A stretch of 64,000 nt of DNA, from NCBI RefSeq assembly GCF_007830635.1, contig NZ_VLLA01000015.1:157124-221123 (forward strand), given 5' to 3'. The translations under genes and the position numbers were made by a program. This DNA is from Bradyrhizobium huanghuaihaiense. Lineage in GTDB: Bacteria > Pseudomonadota > Alphaproteobacteria > Rhizobiales > Xanthobacteraceae. Positions 51,754 through 60,912 of the stretch are shown piece by piece. The notes under the pieces were generated by a model, which saw nothing but the letters and a program-made list of their open reading frames with translations, was not told the origin of the DNA and ran no database searches. How positions within the stretch are numbered: position 1 is the stretch's first letter; each line of letters starts with the position of its first letter.

Positions 51754-53151
51754 TCACACCACCGGCTTCACACCCGGCAGCGCCTGCACGAGTTCGCGGA
51801 ACTTGGCGCCGCGGATCTCGAAATTGCGGTACTGGTCGAACGAGGCGCAGGCGGGCGACAGCAGCACGACGGCGTCAGCAAGCCCCGATGCCTCCGCATC
51901 GCGCGCGGCGTGCTCGACGGCGACGTCGAGCGTCTGGCTGATCTCGTGCGCGACCGTGCCGAGCGTTCCCGAAAACTCCTCCGCGGCCTCACCGATCAGA
52001 TAGGCATTGCGGATGCGCGGGAAGAAGCCGGTGAGGCCAGTGATGCCACCCGCCTTCGGCTTGCCACCGGCGATCCAGAAGATGTCGGCAAAGGACGACA
52101 GCGCATGCGCGGTGGCGTCCGCGTTGGTGCCCTTGGAATCGTTGACGAACAGCACGTTGCCGCGGCGACCGACCTGCTCCATGCGGTGCGCCAGCCCCGG
52201 AAAACTGCGCAGGCCATTTTGAAGCACGTCCTGGCTGATGCCCATCGCGAGCGCGGCGGCGGCGGCGCAGGCTGCGTTCTGCGCGTTGTGCAGGCCGCGC
52301 AGCGACCCGATACCGCCGAGCGCGGCGACCTCGCTGCGGGCACCGCCCGAGGCGCGCACGATGTTGCCGTGCTCGAAATAAATGCCGCTCGCCAGCGGAT
52401 TCTTGACGGAGATGCGCACCACATTCTTGCCGGCGCGGTCGAGCCGGTCGGCGATGTCGCGGCAATAGCCGTCATCAACACCGACGATCGAGGTGCCGCC
52501 CGCCTGCACGCCGGCAACGAGACGCTCCTTGACCGCGGCATAATGCGCGAGCGTGCCGTGACGATCGATATGGTCCTCGCTGACATTCAGCAAAATGCCG
52601 ACCGAGGGATCGAGCGAGGGCGTGAGGTCGATCTGGTAGGACGACATCTCGATGACGTGGACGCGGCCCATGCGCGGCGGCTCCAGCGACAGGATCGCGG
52701 TGCCGATATTGCCGCCCATCTGGGTATCGTAGCCCGCGACTTTCGTTAAGTGAGCGATCAGCGCCGTCGTCGTCGACTTGCCGTTGGTGCCGGTGATGGC
52801 GACGAACGGCGCGTTCGGCGCATGGCGCCGCCGTTCGCGGCAGAACAGCTCGATGTCGCCAATGACCTCGACGCCGGCTTCTCGCGCCTTCAGTACGCTC
52901 CAGTGCGGCACCGGATGCGTCAGCGGCACGCCGGGGGCGAGCACGAGGGCTGCAAAGTTCGCCCAGGAGACGTTGCGCAAGTCGGCAGTGATGAAACCGG
53001 CCTGCGCGGCCTTGGCGACGTTCTCCGCATTGTCGTCGGCGGCGATCACCTCGGCACCGCCCGCTTTCAAAGCATGGCAGGAGGCGAGCCCTGAGCCGCC
53101 GAGGCCAAACACGGCGACCGTCTTGCCGGCGAAGGATGTGACGGGGATCAT
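51754..53151 (-). CDS. murD: UDP-N-acetylmuramoyl-L-alanine--D-glutamate ligase
   Basis: 465 residues. It adds D-glutamate to UDP-MurNAc-L-Ala. The start MIPVTSFAGKTVAVFGLGGSG shows the N-terminal nucleotide-binding fold. P-loop GTNGKSTTT lies at about 121-129, and the family VNDSKGTNADATAHALSSF motif near 325. C-terminal LSPACASFDQYRNFEIRG is the Mur-ligase end motif. It starts 10 bases after the mraY stop. Confidence 0.95.
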   Translation of the reverse strand: MIPVTSFAGKTVAVFGLGGSGLASCHALKAGGAEVIAADDNAENVAKAAQAGFITADLRNVSWANFAALVLAPGVPLTHPVPHWSVLKAREAGVEVIGDIELFCRERRRHAPNAPFVAITGTNGKSTTTALIAHLTKVAGYDTQMGGNIGTAILSLEPPRMGRVHVIEMSSYQIDLTPSLDPSVGILLNVSEDHIDRHGTLAHYAAVKERLVAGVQAGGTSIVGVDDGYCRDIADRLDRAGKNVVRISVKNPLASGIYFEHGNIVRASGGARSEVAALGGIGSLRGLHNAQNAACAAAAALAMGISQDVLQNGLRSFPGLAHRMEQVGRRGNVLFVNDSKGTNADATAHALSSFADIFWIAGGKPKAGGITGLTGFFPRIRNAYLIGEAAEEFSGTLGTVAHEISQTLDVAVEHAARDAEASGLADAVVLLSPACASFDQYRNFEIRGAKFRELVQALPGVKPVV

Positions 53152-53161
53152 CGTGATACCG

Positions 53162-54265
53162 TCAGCGCAGCTTCAGCGTCGACAGGCCGGCGAGCGCCAG
53201 CATCACCGAGATGATCCAGAACCGGATCACGATCTGCGGCTCGGTCCAGCCGAGCTGCTCGAAATGGTGATGGATCGGCGCCATGCGGAAGATGCGTTTT
53301 CCCGTGAGCTTGAACGACACCACCTGCACGATGACGGAGACCGCCTCAAGCACGAACAGGCCGCCGATCACCGCGAGCACGATCTCGTGCTTCACCGCGA
53401 CCGCGATCGCGCCCAGCATGCCGCCGAGCGCGAGCGAGCCGGTGTCGCCCATGAAGATCGAGGCCGGCGGCGCGTTGAACCAGAGAAAACCGAGACCGGC
53501 CCCCAGCAGCGCGCCGCAAAGCACCGCGAGCTCGCCGGTACCCGCGACATATTTGATCTGCAGATAATCGGCGAACACGGCGTTGCCGGCGAGATAGGCG
53601 ATCATCGCAAAGCTCGCGGTCGCGATCATCACGGGCACGATGGCGAGGCCGTCGAGGCCGTCGGTGAGGTTCACCGCATTGCCGGCGCCGACGATGACGA
53701 AGGCGCCGAAGACGACGAAGAACCAGCCGAAATGCAGCACCGTGTCCTTCAAGAAAGGAACCGTCAGCGCGGTCGACGCGGGATCGCGGTTCAGCCGCAC
53801 CAGCGCGTAGCAGGCGACCAGCGCGATCGCCGCCTCGATCAGCAGGCGGAGCTTGCCGCCGAAACCGGTCGTGGTCTGCTTGGTCACCTTGAGGTAGTCG
53901 TCGTAGAAGCCGACGAAGCCGAAGCCGAGCGTCACGGCGAGCACGATCCAGACATAGGGATTGAGCGGATTGGCCCACAGCACGGTGCCGACCGTGAGGC
54001 CGGACAGGATCATCAGGCCGCCCATGGTGGGCGTGCCCTTCTTGCTCAGATGCGATTGCGGGCCGTCAGCGCGGATCGGCTGGCCCTTGCCCTGGCGGAT
54101 GCGCAAGTGGTCGATGATCCAGGGCCCGAACAGGAACACGAACAGCGCGCCGGTGACGATCGCGCCGCCGGTGCGGAAGGTGATGTAGCGGAATACGTTC
54201 AGGAGGGTGCGAAACGCACCCAGGCTCGGAAATGTATTGGAGAGCTCGATCAGCCAGTAAAACAT
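53162..54265 (-). CDS. mraY: Phospho-N-acetylmuramoyl-pentapeptide transferase
   Basis: 367 residues with ten membrane segments. It makes lipid I by joining UDP-MurNAc-pentapeptide to undecaprenyl phosphate at the cytoplasmic face. The catalytic-site motifs are present: GTPTMGGLMILSG (about 74-86), the DDYLK aspartate motif (near 122), NAVNLTDGLDGLA, and the MGDTGSLALGG loop. The HHHFEQLGW cytoplasmic loop ends the family pattern. Follows murF after 148 bases. Confidence 0.95.
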   Translation of the reverse strand: MFYWLIELSNTFPSLGAFRTLLNVFRYITFRTGGAIVTGALFVFLFGPWIIDHLRIRQGKGQPIRADGPQSHLSKKGTPTMGGLMILSGLTVGTVLWANPLNPYVWIVLAVTLGFGFVGFYDDYLKVTKQTTTGFGGKLRLLIEAAIALVACYALVRLNRDPASTALTVPFLKDTVLHFGWFFVVFGAFVIVGAGNAVNLTDGLDGLAIVPVMIATASFAMIAYLAGNAVFADYLQIKYVAGTGELAVLCGALLGAGLGFLWFNAPPASIFMGDTGSLALGGMLGAIAVAVKHEIVLAVIGGLFVLEAVSVIVQVVSFKLTGKRIFRMAPIHHHFEQLGWTEPQIVIRFWIISVMLALAGLSTLKLR

Positions 54266-54413
54266 TCAGACGGTCCTATGGCGCCTTTCGCACGCGGCCT
54301 TGTTCCTGGCCCCGACGTGCCTCACGCGCATTCGCTTCATCATGGGTCGGGCGACCTCAATGGACGGCTTGGTGCCGCAAACGGTGGATTGGGAACTGCG
54401 CCTTCCAAGCAGT

Positions 54414-55793
54414 TTACGCCTTTGCCTGCAAGGCGGCCACTAGGCCCGGCACAAACTTGTTGACCCAGAACATCTTCTTGCTGCCCTTGACAACCACGAC
54501 ATCGCCTGCCTGCAGCAGGCTTGCGACCTCGCCCGGCTTCAGCGTGGCGGGATCGTCGTGCCAGCCGAGGCCCTTGCCTGATGGCAGCACGTCATAGAGG
54601 TTGCGCATCAGGGGACCGACGCAATAGACGCCGTCGATGCCGTCGAGATACTTGGTGAGGCCGGTGTGATAGCCAGGTGCGTCATCGCCCAGCTCCAGCA
54701 TGTCGCCGAGCACCGCGATGCGGCGACCGCCCGTCATGTGGCGTGCCTGCAGGCTTTGCAGCGCAGCAGCCACGCTGGCCGGATTGCCGTTGAAGCTGTC
54801 GTCGATCACGGTGATGCCGCCGACCGCCTGCTCGACGCCGCGGCCGGTCATGATGCCGACGCGATCGAGCTTGATCGCGAGCGTCGCCGGATCGAGGTTG
54901 GCGGCACGGATCGAGGCGAGCGCGGCGAGCGCATTCTGGACGCGATGCGGCGCGCCCGGCGTCAGGCTGAAGGCGATCTCCTTCTTGCCGATCATGGCCA
55001 CGACCTGCCAGCTCTCGCCGTGCGGCGCATGCGCGACCTCGTGCACCTCGGCATGCTCGCCGAAGCGCACCACCTTGCCCTTCCACTCCGACGCCTTGAT
55101 CCCTGCGGGCAGCACCAGCACGCCGTCCTCGGGCAGGCCGACGGCGATCGACACCTTCTCGCGCCTGATGGCCTCGAGCGAGCCGAGCTTTTCCAGATGC
55201 ACGGGCTGGACATTGACGACCAGCGCGACCGTCGGCCGCGTGAGTTCGCTGAGCCGCGCGATTTCGCCTCGCTGGTTCATGCCCATTTCGACGACCCACA
55301 GGCTGGCATCTGCCTTCGCATTGCACAGCGTCAGCGGCACGCCCCAGAAATTGTTGAAGCTCGACGGGCTGGCATAGGCGTTCGGATAGGCCGCCAGGAA
55401 TTCCTTGGTGCTGGTCTTGCCGGCGCTGCCGGTGAGGCCGATCACCGGCCCGTGGAAGCGCGCGCGGGCGGCGCGCGCGAGACCCCAGAGGCCGTCGGTC
55501 AGCGTGTCCTTCACGACGATCTGGGGAATGCGGATGCCCGCGATCTCATGCGGTACGATCATCGCGACCGCGCCTGCGGCTTCCGCCTTGTCCGCAAACT
55601 CCCAGCCGTCGCGCGCGCTGGCGAAGGCCGAGACGAAGCCGCCGCTCGGCGTGCCGCTGAGCGCGACGAACAAGCTCCCCGGTTTCACTAGGCGGCTGTC
55701 CTGGGTGACGAAGTCGATCGGCGTGTCCGGAAATGATCCGGCGGCGCCCAGCGCACGCGCGACCTCGGCAACCGTCCAAATTGGCGCGCTCAT
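54414..55793 (-). CDS. murF: UDP-MurNAc-tripeptide--D-alanyl-D-alanine ligase
   Basis: 459 residues. It adds D-Ala-D-Ala to the tripeptide. P-loop TGSAGKTSTK at about 121-130, Mur-ligase substrate loop FNNFWGVPLTL (typical of MurF), and the VIDDSFNGNPASVAAAL segment. ATG at 55793 overlaps the murE stop by 4 bases, so translation is probably coupled. Confidence 0.95.
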   Translation of the reverse strand: MSAPIWTVAEVARALGAAGSFPDTPIDFVTQDSRLVKPGSLFVALSGTPSGGFVSAFASARDGWEFADKAEAAGAVAMIVPHEIAGIRIPQIVVKDTLTDGLWGLARAARARFHGPVIGLTGSAGKTSTKEFLAAYPNAYASPSSFNNFWGVPLTLCNAKADASLWVVEMGMNQRGEIARLSELTRPTVALVVNVQPVHLEKLGSLEAIRREKVSIAVGLPEDGVLVLPAGIKASEWKGKVVRFGEHAEVHEVAHAPHGESWQVVAMIGKKEIAFSLTPGAPHRVQNALAALASIRAANLDPATLAIKLDRVGIMTGRGVEQAVGGITVIDDSFNGNPASVAAALQSLQARHMTGGRRIAVLGDMLELGDDAPGYHTGLTKYLDGIDGVYCVGPLMRNLYDVLPSGKGLGWHDDPATLKPGEVASLLQAGDVVVVKGSKKMFWVNKFVPGLVAALQAKA

Positions 55794-57262
55794 GCAACCC
55801 TCGACGCTAGTGCGGCGGCGACCGCCTCGTGATCACTGAAGGGCAGCACTTCGCTGCCGACGATCTGCCCGGTCTCGTGGCCCTTACCGGCGATGAGCAG
55901 TGCATCGCCGTCTTCCAGTTCCTCGATCGCGACGCGAATGGCCTCGGCGCGGTCGCCGATCTCGCGCGCGCCTTTCGCCGCGGCGAGGATCGCAGCGCGG
56001 ATCGCTTCCGGCTTCTCGCTGCGCGGATTGTCGTCGGTGATGATGACACCGTCGGCATTTTCGGCCGCAATCCCGCCCATGATCGGGCGCTTGCCGGCAT
56101 CGCGGTCGCCGCCGGCGCCGAACACGACGATAAGCCTGCGCTTCGCATAGGGACGCAGCGCCTGCAGCGCCTTTGCCAGCGCGTCGGGCTTGTGCGCGTA
56201 GTCGACGAAGATCGGCGCGCCGTTGCGCTCGCCGACGCGCTCCAGCCGCCCCTTGGCGCCTTCGAGATGCTCGAGGCTGGCAAACACGTCGGCGGCGTCG
56301 CTGCCGGTTCCGATGGCAAGACCAGCCGAGACCAGCGCATTCTCGATCTGGAACTCACCGACCAGCGGCAGCCGGATCGCGTAGCTCTTGCCGCGATGTT
56401 GCACCGTCAGCTTTTGCGAAAAGCCCTCGACCACGGCCTCGGTGAGACGGATGCCCTCGCCTACCCCATTGCCGTTGCGCCCGACCGCCATCACGCGCAG
56501 GCGGCGCGACGTCGCGGCATCGATCGTCTCCGCCGAGCAGTCGTGATCGGCCGAGATCACGGCAGCACCGCCGGGCGGCACCAATTCACGGAACAGGCGG
56601 AGCTTTGCGGCAAGGTAATGCGCGACGGTTGGATGGTAGTCCATGTGGTCGCGGGAGAGATTGGTGAAGCCGCCGGCGGAGACGCGCACGCCGTCAAGGC
56701 GATATTGGTCGAGCCCGTGCGAGGACGCCTCGAAGGCGAGATGCGTGACGCCGTCGCGCGCGATCTCATCGAGCTGCCGGTGCAGCGCGATCGGATCCGG
56801 CGTGGTCAGCGAGCCATAGACGGTGCGCTTGGGCGAGACGAGGCCGATGGTTCCGATGCTGGCGGAGGCATGCCCGAGCCGCTCCCAGATCTGCCGCGTG
56901 AACGCGGCGACCGAGGTCTTGCCGCTGGTGCCGGTGACCGCGGCGATGGTCGCGGGCTGCGACGGGAAGAATCTTGCCGCCGCCAGCGCCAGCGCGCGGC
57001 GCGGATTGGCGACGGAGATGAACGGCACCTTGCAGGCGGCCGGCGCGTGATCGCCGACCACGGCGACCGCGCCTGCCGCAATTGCGGCATCGATGAAGCG
57101 GGCGCCGTCGGTCTTGCTGCCTGCCAGCGCGAAGAAGAGGTCGCCGGGCTTGACCGCGCGGCTATCGAGCGCAACGCCCGTCACCTCGAGCGCCGCGACG
57201 GCGGGCTCGATTGCGGCATCATTGCCCAAAATATCCTGACCCAGGAGGTCGCGCAGCTTCAT
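55790..57262 (-). CDS. murE: UDP-MurNAc-L-Ala-D-Glu--meso-diaminopimelate ligase
   Basis: 490 residues. P-loop GTSGKTS at about 111-117. The specificity motif is DNPRSE at about 411-416; DNPR at this place marks the meso-diaminopimelate-adding enzyme rather than lysine. The Lys for carbamylation lies in HMDYHPTVAHYLAAKLRLF (about 218-236). It is preceded by ftsI with 83 bases between and overlaps murF by 4 bases. Confidence 0.95.
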   Translation of the reverse strand: MKLRDLLGQDILGNDAAIEPAVAALEVTGVALDSRAVKPGDLFFALAGSKTDGARFIDAAIAAGAVAVVGDHAPAACKVPFISVANPRRALALAAARFFPSQPATIAAVTGTSGKTSVAAFTRQIWERLGHASASIGTIGLVSPKRTVYGSLTTPDPIALHRQLDEIARDGVTHLAFEASSHGLDQYRLDGVRVSAGGFTNLSRDHMDYHPTVAHYLAAKLRLFRELVPPGGAAVISADHDCSAETIDAATSRRLRVMAVGRNGNGVGEGIRLTEAVVEGFSQKLTVQHRGKSYAIRLPLVGEFQIENALVSAGLAIGTGSDAADVFASLEHLEGAKGRLERVGERNGAPIFVDYAHKPDALAKALQALRPYAKRRLIVVFGAGGDRDAGKRPIMGGIAAENADGVIITDDNPRSEKPEAIRAAILAAAKGAREIGDRAEAIRVAIEELEDGDALLIAGKGHETGQIVGSEVLPFSDHEAVAAALASRVA

Positions 57263-57345
57263 GGTCTTCCAGTCGACATGCCGCGCCGGGAAGCCGAATC
57301 GTCAGGAAAAGCCGAATCAGCACCGGCGATGGCCACCCCGGTTGA

Positions 57346-59100
57346 TTACTGGGTTGTCCTGGATGCTGCAAGAATAAGGCGCTCGGACGGCGGCAGGTCG
57401 AACCGCGGCTCGACGCCCAGCAGCGGCGCGATCCGCTCGATCACCTTGCCGCCGGTCGGCACCGCGTTCCAGCCCGAGGTGATGAAACCCTTCGTCTCAG
57501 GGATCGCCTGCGGCTCGTCCAGCATCACCAGGATCTGATATTTCGGATCGTCGCAGGGCATGATCGCGGTGAAGGAGTTGAGCACGCGCTTTTTGGCATA
57601 GCGGCCGTTGATGACCTTTTCGGACGTGCCGGTCTTGCCGCCGACGTAATAACCCTTGATGTCGGCGGTCTTGGCGGTGCCGATTTCGGCGTTGAGCCGC
57701 ATCAGGAACCGCATCTTGTCGCTGGTCTCGGTCTTGATCACGCGCTTGGCTAGCGCCGCGGCTTCCTCGGGGGTCCGCTTCATGAAGGTCGGCGGGATCA
57801 GATAGCCGCCGTTCACCAGCGAGTTGATACCCATCACCGCCTGCAGCGGCGCCACCGACATGCCTTGGCCAAACGCGATGGTCACCGTATTCAGCTCACC
57901 CCAGCGCCGCGGCACCAGCGGCGCCGCGCTCTCCGGAAGCTCGGTGCGCAGGCGCGTCAACTGGCCCATCTTGGCGAGGAACGCCTTGTGCGCTTCGACG
58001 CCCTGGCCGAGCGCGATCCGCGCGGCGCCGATGTTGGACGAGTATGTGAACACTTCCTTGGTGTTGATGAAGCGCCCGAGCGGATGGCTGTCGTGGATGG
58101 TGAACTTGCCGTAGTGCAGGTTTCCGCGCGCATCCCACGACGTGTTCAGGTTGATCTTTCCGGAGTCGAGCGCCATCGCCAGCGTGAACGCCTTGAAGGT
58201 CGAGCCCATCTCGTAGACGCCGGTGGTCAGGCGGTTGATGCGGTCGGGGTCGTGCGCTTCCTTCGGATTGTTGGGATCGAAGTCCGGCAGCGAGACCATC
58301 GCGACGATCTCGCCGGTCTTGACGTTGGAGACGATGCCGGAGGCGGCCTTGGCGTGGAACTTGTCCTTGGCCTTGAGCAGTTCGTCGCGCAGCGCGTGCT
58401 CGACGCGCAGGTCGATCGAGAGCTCGATCGGCTTCTGCAGCCGGTCGGTGGCAAAGCCCGCGCGGTGGAGATCGGCCAGGCCCTGATTGTCGAGCCACTT
58501 CTCCATGCCGGCGATGCCCTGGTTGTCGATGTTGACGAGACCGATGAGGTGGGCGACCTCATTGCCGGTCGGATAGACGCGCTTGTTCTCGCGCAGGAAG
58601 CCGATGCCGGGAATGCCGAGCTTGTGGATGTCCTGCTGCTGCTTGGCCGTGACCTCGCGCTTGAGCCAGACGAAACCCTTGCGCGTCCGGAGGCGCTCGC
58701 GCACCTCGGCCTCGTCGAGGTCGGGCACGGTGGCGGTCAGAAGCTCGATCGCCTCGTCCTTGTCGATGATGCGGCGCGGCTCGCCGAACAGGCTCGAGGC
58801 CTTGACGTCGGTCGCGAGGATCGCGCCGTTGCGGTCGACGATGTCGGGCCGCGCGGTGGCGACCACCTCCTGCGACGCCGCGCGGCGCGCACTGTGCGCG
58901 TCGGCGCCGATCGCGAACATCACGAGCCGGCCGCCGATCAGGGCGTAGACCGAGGCGAATGCGAGCATCGCGAGACCGACGCGGGCGCGCGCCTTGGCCG
59001 CGCGGTCGACATTGCGCCCGTAGAGCAGGCTGCGGATCAGTCGCTGCCGCCAGGGTTCGGTCGGCTTTTCCGTGGGTTTTGCAGGCGTTGCCGGGCTCAT
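57346..59100 (-). CDS. ftsI: Septal penicillin-binding protein FtsI (PBP3)
   Basis: 584 residues. One membrane segment near residues 46-66 precedes the pedestal (dimerisation) domain. The transpeptidase domain has its three motifs: STFK with catalytic Ser near 300, SSN near 355, and KTGT near 486. It cross-links septal peptidoglycan with FtsW. It overlaps ftsL by 4 bases. Confidence 0.95.
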   Translation of the reverse strand: MSPATPAKPTEKPTEPWRQRLIRSLLYGRNVDRAAKARARVGLAMLAFASVYALIGGRLVMFAIGADAHSARRAASQEVVATARPDIVDRNGAILATDVKASSLFGEPRRIIDKDEAIELLTATVPDLDEAEVRERLRTRKGFVWLKREVTAKQQQDIHKLGIPGIGFLRENKRVYPTGNEVAHLIGLVNIDNQGIAGMEKWLDNQGLADLHRAGFATDRLQKPIELSIDLRVEHALRDELLKAKDKFHAKAASGIVSNVKTGEIVAMVSLPDFDPNNPKEAHDPDRINRLTTGVYEMGSTFKAFTLAMALDSGKINLNTSWDARGNLHYGKFTIHDSHPLGRFINTKEVFTYSSNIGAARIALGQGVEAHKAFLAKMGQLTRLRTELPESAAPLVPRRWGELNTVTIAFGQGMSVAPLQAVMGINSLVNGGYLIPPTFMKRTPEEAAALAKRVIKTETSDKMRFLMRLNAEIGTAKTADIKGYYVGGKTGTSEKVINGRYAKKRVLNSFTAIMPCDDPKYQILVMLDEPQAIPETKGFITSGWNAVPTGGKVIERIAPLLGVEPRFDLPPSERLILAASRTTQ

Positions 59101-59489
59101 TGCTTGTCCTCGGGCTGAGGCACGGAGCCCGTCACGGTGTCAGGATCGCTCGCAGCTTCGATGGTGTTGAGCATGGCACCGATCGGGTCGGGCTCGCCGG
59201 GCCTGAACATCCGCGGCGGACGCTCGGGCAGATTCTTCAGCGAGTCATATTGCGTGCCGTTGACCGGCTTGAGCGGCAGATGGCGCTCGGACAGGCCCTG
59301 CAGGCGCAAGGGCGCATCGAGCTTGGCCCATTCGGAGCGCAGCGAGGCGATCGCGTCGCGCTGCTCGCGGATCTCCGCATGCAGCCGCAGCACCTTCTCG
59401 GTGCGCGCGGTGGAGTCCATCTTGATCCGATAGACATAGGCCGCCGCGAAGATCAGCGCGCCGATGACGAGGAGGTGGATGATGCGCAT
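59097..59489 (-). CDS. ftsL: Cell division protein FtsL
   Basis: 130 residues. A single membrane segment at the extreme N-terminus (IIHLLVIGALIFAAAYVY, about 3-20), then a coiled-coil periplasmic stretch (EIREQRDAIASLRSEWAKLD, about 40-59) and a Pro-rich disordered end. FtsL joins FtsQ and FtsB to activate FtsWI. Placed 3 bases after the rsmH stop and overlapping ftsI by 4 bases, which is the conserved order. Confidence 0.9.
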   Translation of the reverse strand: MRIIHLLVIGALIFAAAYVYRIKMDSTARTEKVLRLHAEIREQRDAIASLRSEWAKLDAPLRLQGLSERHLPLKPVNGTQYDSLKNLPERPPRMFRPGEPDPIGAMLNTIEAASDPDTVTGSVPQPEDKQ

Positions 59490-59492
59490 GGG

Positions 59493-60482
59493 CTAGCCTC
59501 CCCTCATCACGTCGGAGAGTTTCGGCCAGGGCGATTGCTCGTCGTCATCATGCGCAGGTGCAGTCGTGCGCTCCGCGGCACGCAGCTTGGCGGAACGCGC
59601 GCGCGGATTGTTCGCCACTTCTTCGTCGCCCGCGACCACCGGGCGTCGCGTCAGCAGCTGGAAGCTCGGCGCAGCCTGCGACACCTCCGGCAGATGCCGC
59701 GAGCCGCCGCCGGTCTTGGAACGCTCGGCAAGGAAATTCTTGACGATGCGGTCTTCCAGCGAATGGAACGAGACGACGACGAGGCGGCCGCCAGGCTTGA
59801 GCACGCGCTCGGCGGCCGCGAGCGCGGTCTGGAGTTCGTCGAGCTCTTCGTTGACGAAGATGCGCAGGGCCTGGAACGTCCGCGTCGCGGGATGGATGTC
59901 GCCGGGCTTGGACCGCACGATCCTGCCGATGAGATCGGCGAGCGCGCGCGTCGTCGTGAACGGCGTCTCCTGCCGGTCCGCGACGATGGCGCGGGCGATG
60001 CGGCGCGACTGCCGCTCCTCGCCGAGCTGATAAATGATGTCGGCGAGATCGCCTTCCGAAGCACGCGCGACCACGTCGGCCGCGGTCGGGCCCGTCTGTC
60101 CCATCCGCATGTCGAGCGGGCCGTCGAGGCGGAACGAAAAGCCGCGGCCGGCCTGGTCGAGCTGCATCGAGGACACGCCGACATCCATCACGACGCCGTC
60201 GACGCCATCGACGCCTTGCGCGGCACAGACCTCGGCGAGATTGGAGAAGCGGTCTTCGACCAGCGTCAGCCGGCCCGCGGCGCGCGCGACCAGCTCGGCA
60301 CCGCCTGCGATCGCGGTGCGATCACGGTCGATCGCGATCAGCCGGGTTCCCGGTACGTCGAGGATGGCGCGGCTGTAGCCGCCGGCGCCGAAGGTGGCGT
60401 CGACATAGATGCCGTCCGCGCGCGGAGCGAGATGATCGATGGCCTCGCGGCCAAGCACGGGAATGTGAGGAGCGGTGCTCAT
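59493..60482 (-). CDS. rsmH: 16S rRNA (cytosine1402-N4)-methyltransferase RsmH (MraW)
   Basis: 329 residues from MSTAPHIPVLGREAIDHL at 60482; an upstream-extended frame to 60671 lacks coding character. It methylates C1402 of 16S rRNA using SAM. The SAM-binding motif VDATFGAGGYSRAIL is at about 27-41. The conserved DVGVSSMQLDQAGRGFSF loop is near 99-116, and LVVVSFHSLEDRIVKNF near 235. It heads the division cluster. A 77-residue frame ends within its start codon (ATGA). Confidence 0.95.
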   Translation of the reverse strand: MSTAPHIPVLGREAIDHLAPRADGIYVDATFGAGGYSRAILDVPGTRLIAIDRDRTAIAGGAELVARAAGRLTLVEDRFSNLAEVCAAQGVDGVDGVVMDVGVSSMQLDQAGRGFSFRLDGPLDMRMGQTGPTAADVVARASEGDLADIIYQLGEERQSRRIARAIVADRQETPFTTTRALADLIGRIVRSKPGDIHPATRTFQALRIFVNEELDELQTALAAAERVLKPGGRLVVVSFHSLEDRIVKNFLAERSKTGGGSRHLPEVSQAAPSFQLLTRRPVVAGDEEVANNPRARSAKLRAAERTTAPAHDDDEQSPWPKLSDVMRGG

Positions 60483-60712
60483 GCGCCACGCCTGCCGAAC
60501 GACCATGACAGATCGGGGGCGAACCAGCCCATAACGCCTCGAATGATTCCGCGTCGCGGCGGTTCCACGACCAAGCCCCAGTCCAACATGGTTACCGAGC
60601 CCGGTCGTCCCGGGCGCCAAACCCAGAGTTCCCAGTGGAATTTGTCGGGCAGCCATGGGATTTCGAGCCAAAATACGCTTTGGCCGCCTCCGGACGCGGG
60701 TCGGCTCTTCAT
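60479..60712 (-). CDS. Possible 77-residue Trp-rich leader ORF upstream of rsmH
   Basis: The frame starts at the ATG at 60712 and ends in TGA at 60479, overlapping the rsmH ATG by 4 bases. It contains 9 tryptophans, e.g. VFWLEIPWLPDKFHWELWVW, and has no recognisable domain. Third positions are about 70% GC, lower than neighbouring genes, so it may be chance. The rsmH start itself has a weak ribosome site, which would fit coupling from this frame. Uncertain whether it is translated. Confidence 0.3.
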   Translation of the reverse strand: MKSRPASGGGQSVFWLEIPWLPDKFHWELWVWRPGRPGSVTMLDWGLVVEPPRRGIIRGVMGWFAPDLSWSFGRRGA

Positions 60713-60912
60713 CTCTCAGTAACGGCCCTTAGCGTTAAGAAAGCGTTGATCGGCTCGTTACAAGTCGAAAAGGTGAGGCGATGGTGATGCCTCATCCACA
60801 CACCTGTTCAAAATGCATCCGTTAACCGCGTCGCGCGATTGCGCACGGCGGAGGGTAAAGGAATAGTAAAGAGAAGGGCTTGGCCCACTCTCCTGTCCGA
60901 CTTGAGCTGCCT
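60713..60912. promoter_or_regulatory. Divergent spacer upstream of the dcw cluster and amidase
   Basis: An inverted repeat TGAGGC (60774-60779) / GCCTCA (60789-60794) sits between the two genes. GTTAAG at 60734 and GTTAAC at 60824 are short AT-rich elements. The rsmH transcript presumably starts here. No mraZ gene or MraZ-type GTGGG direct repeats are seen. Confidence 0.35.
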
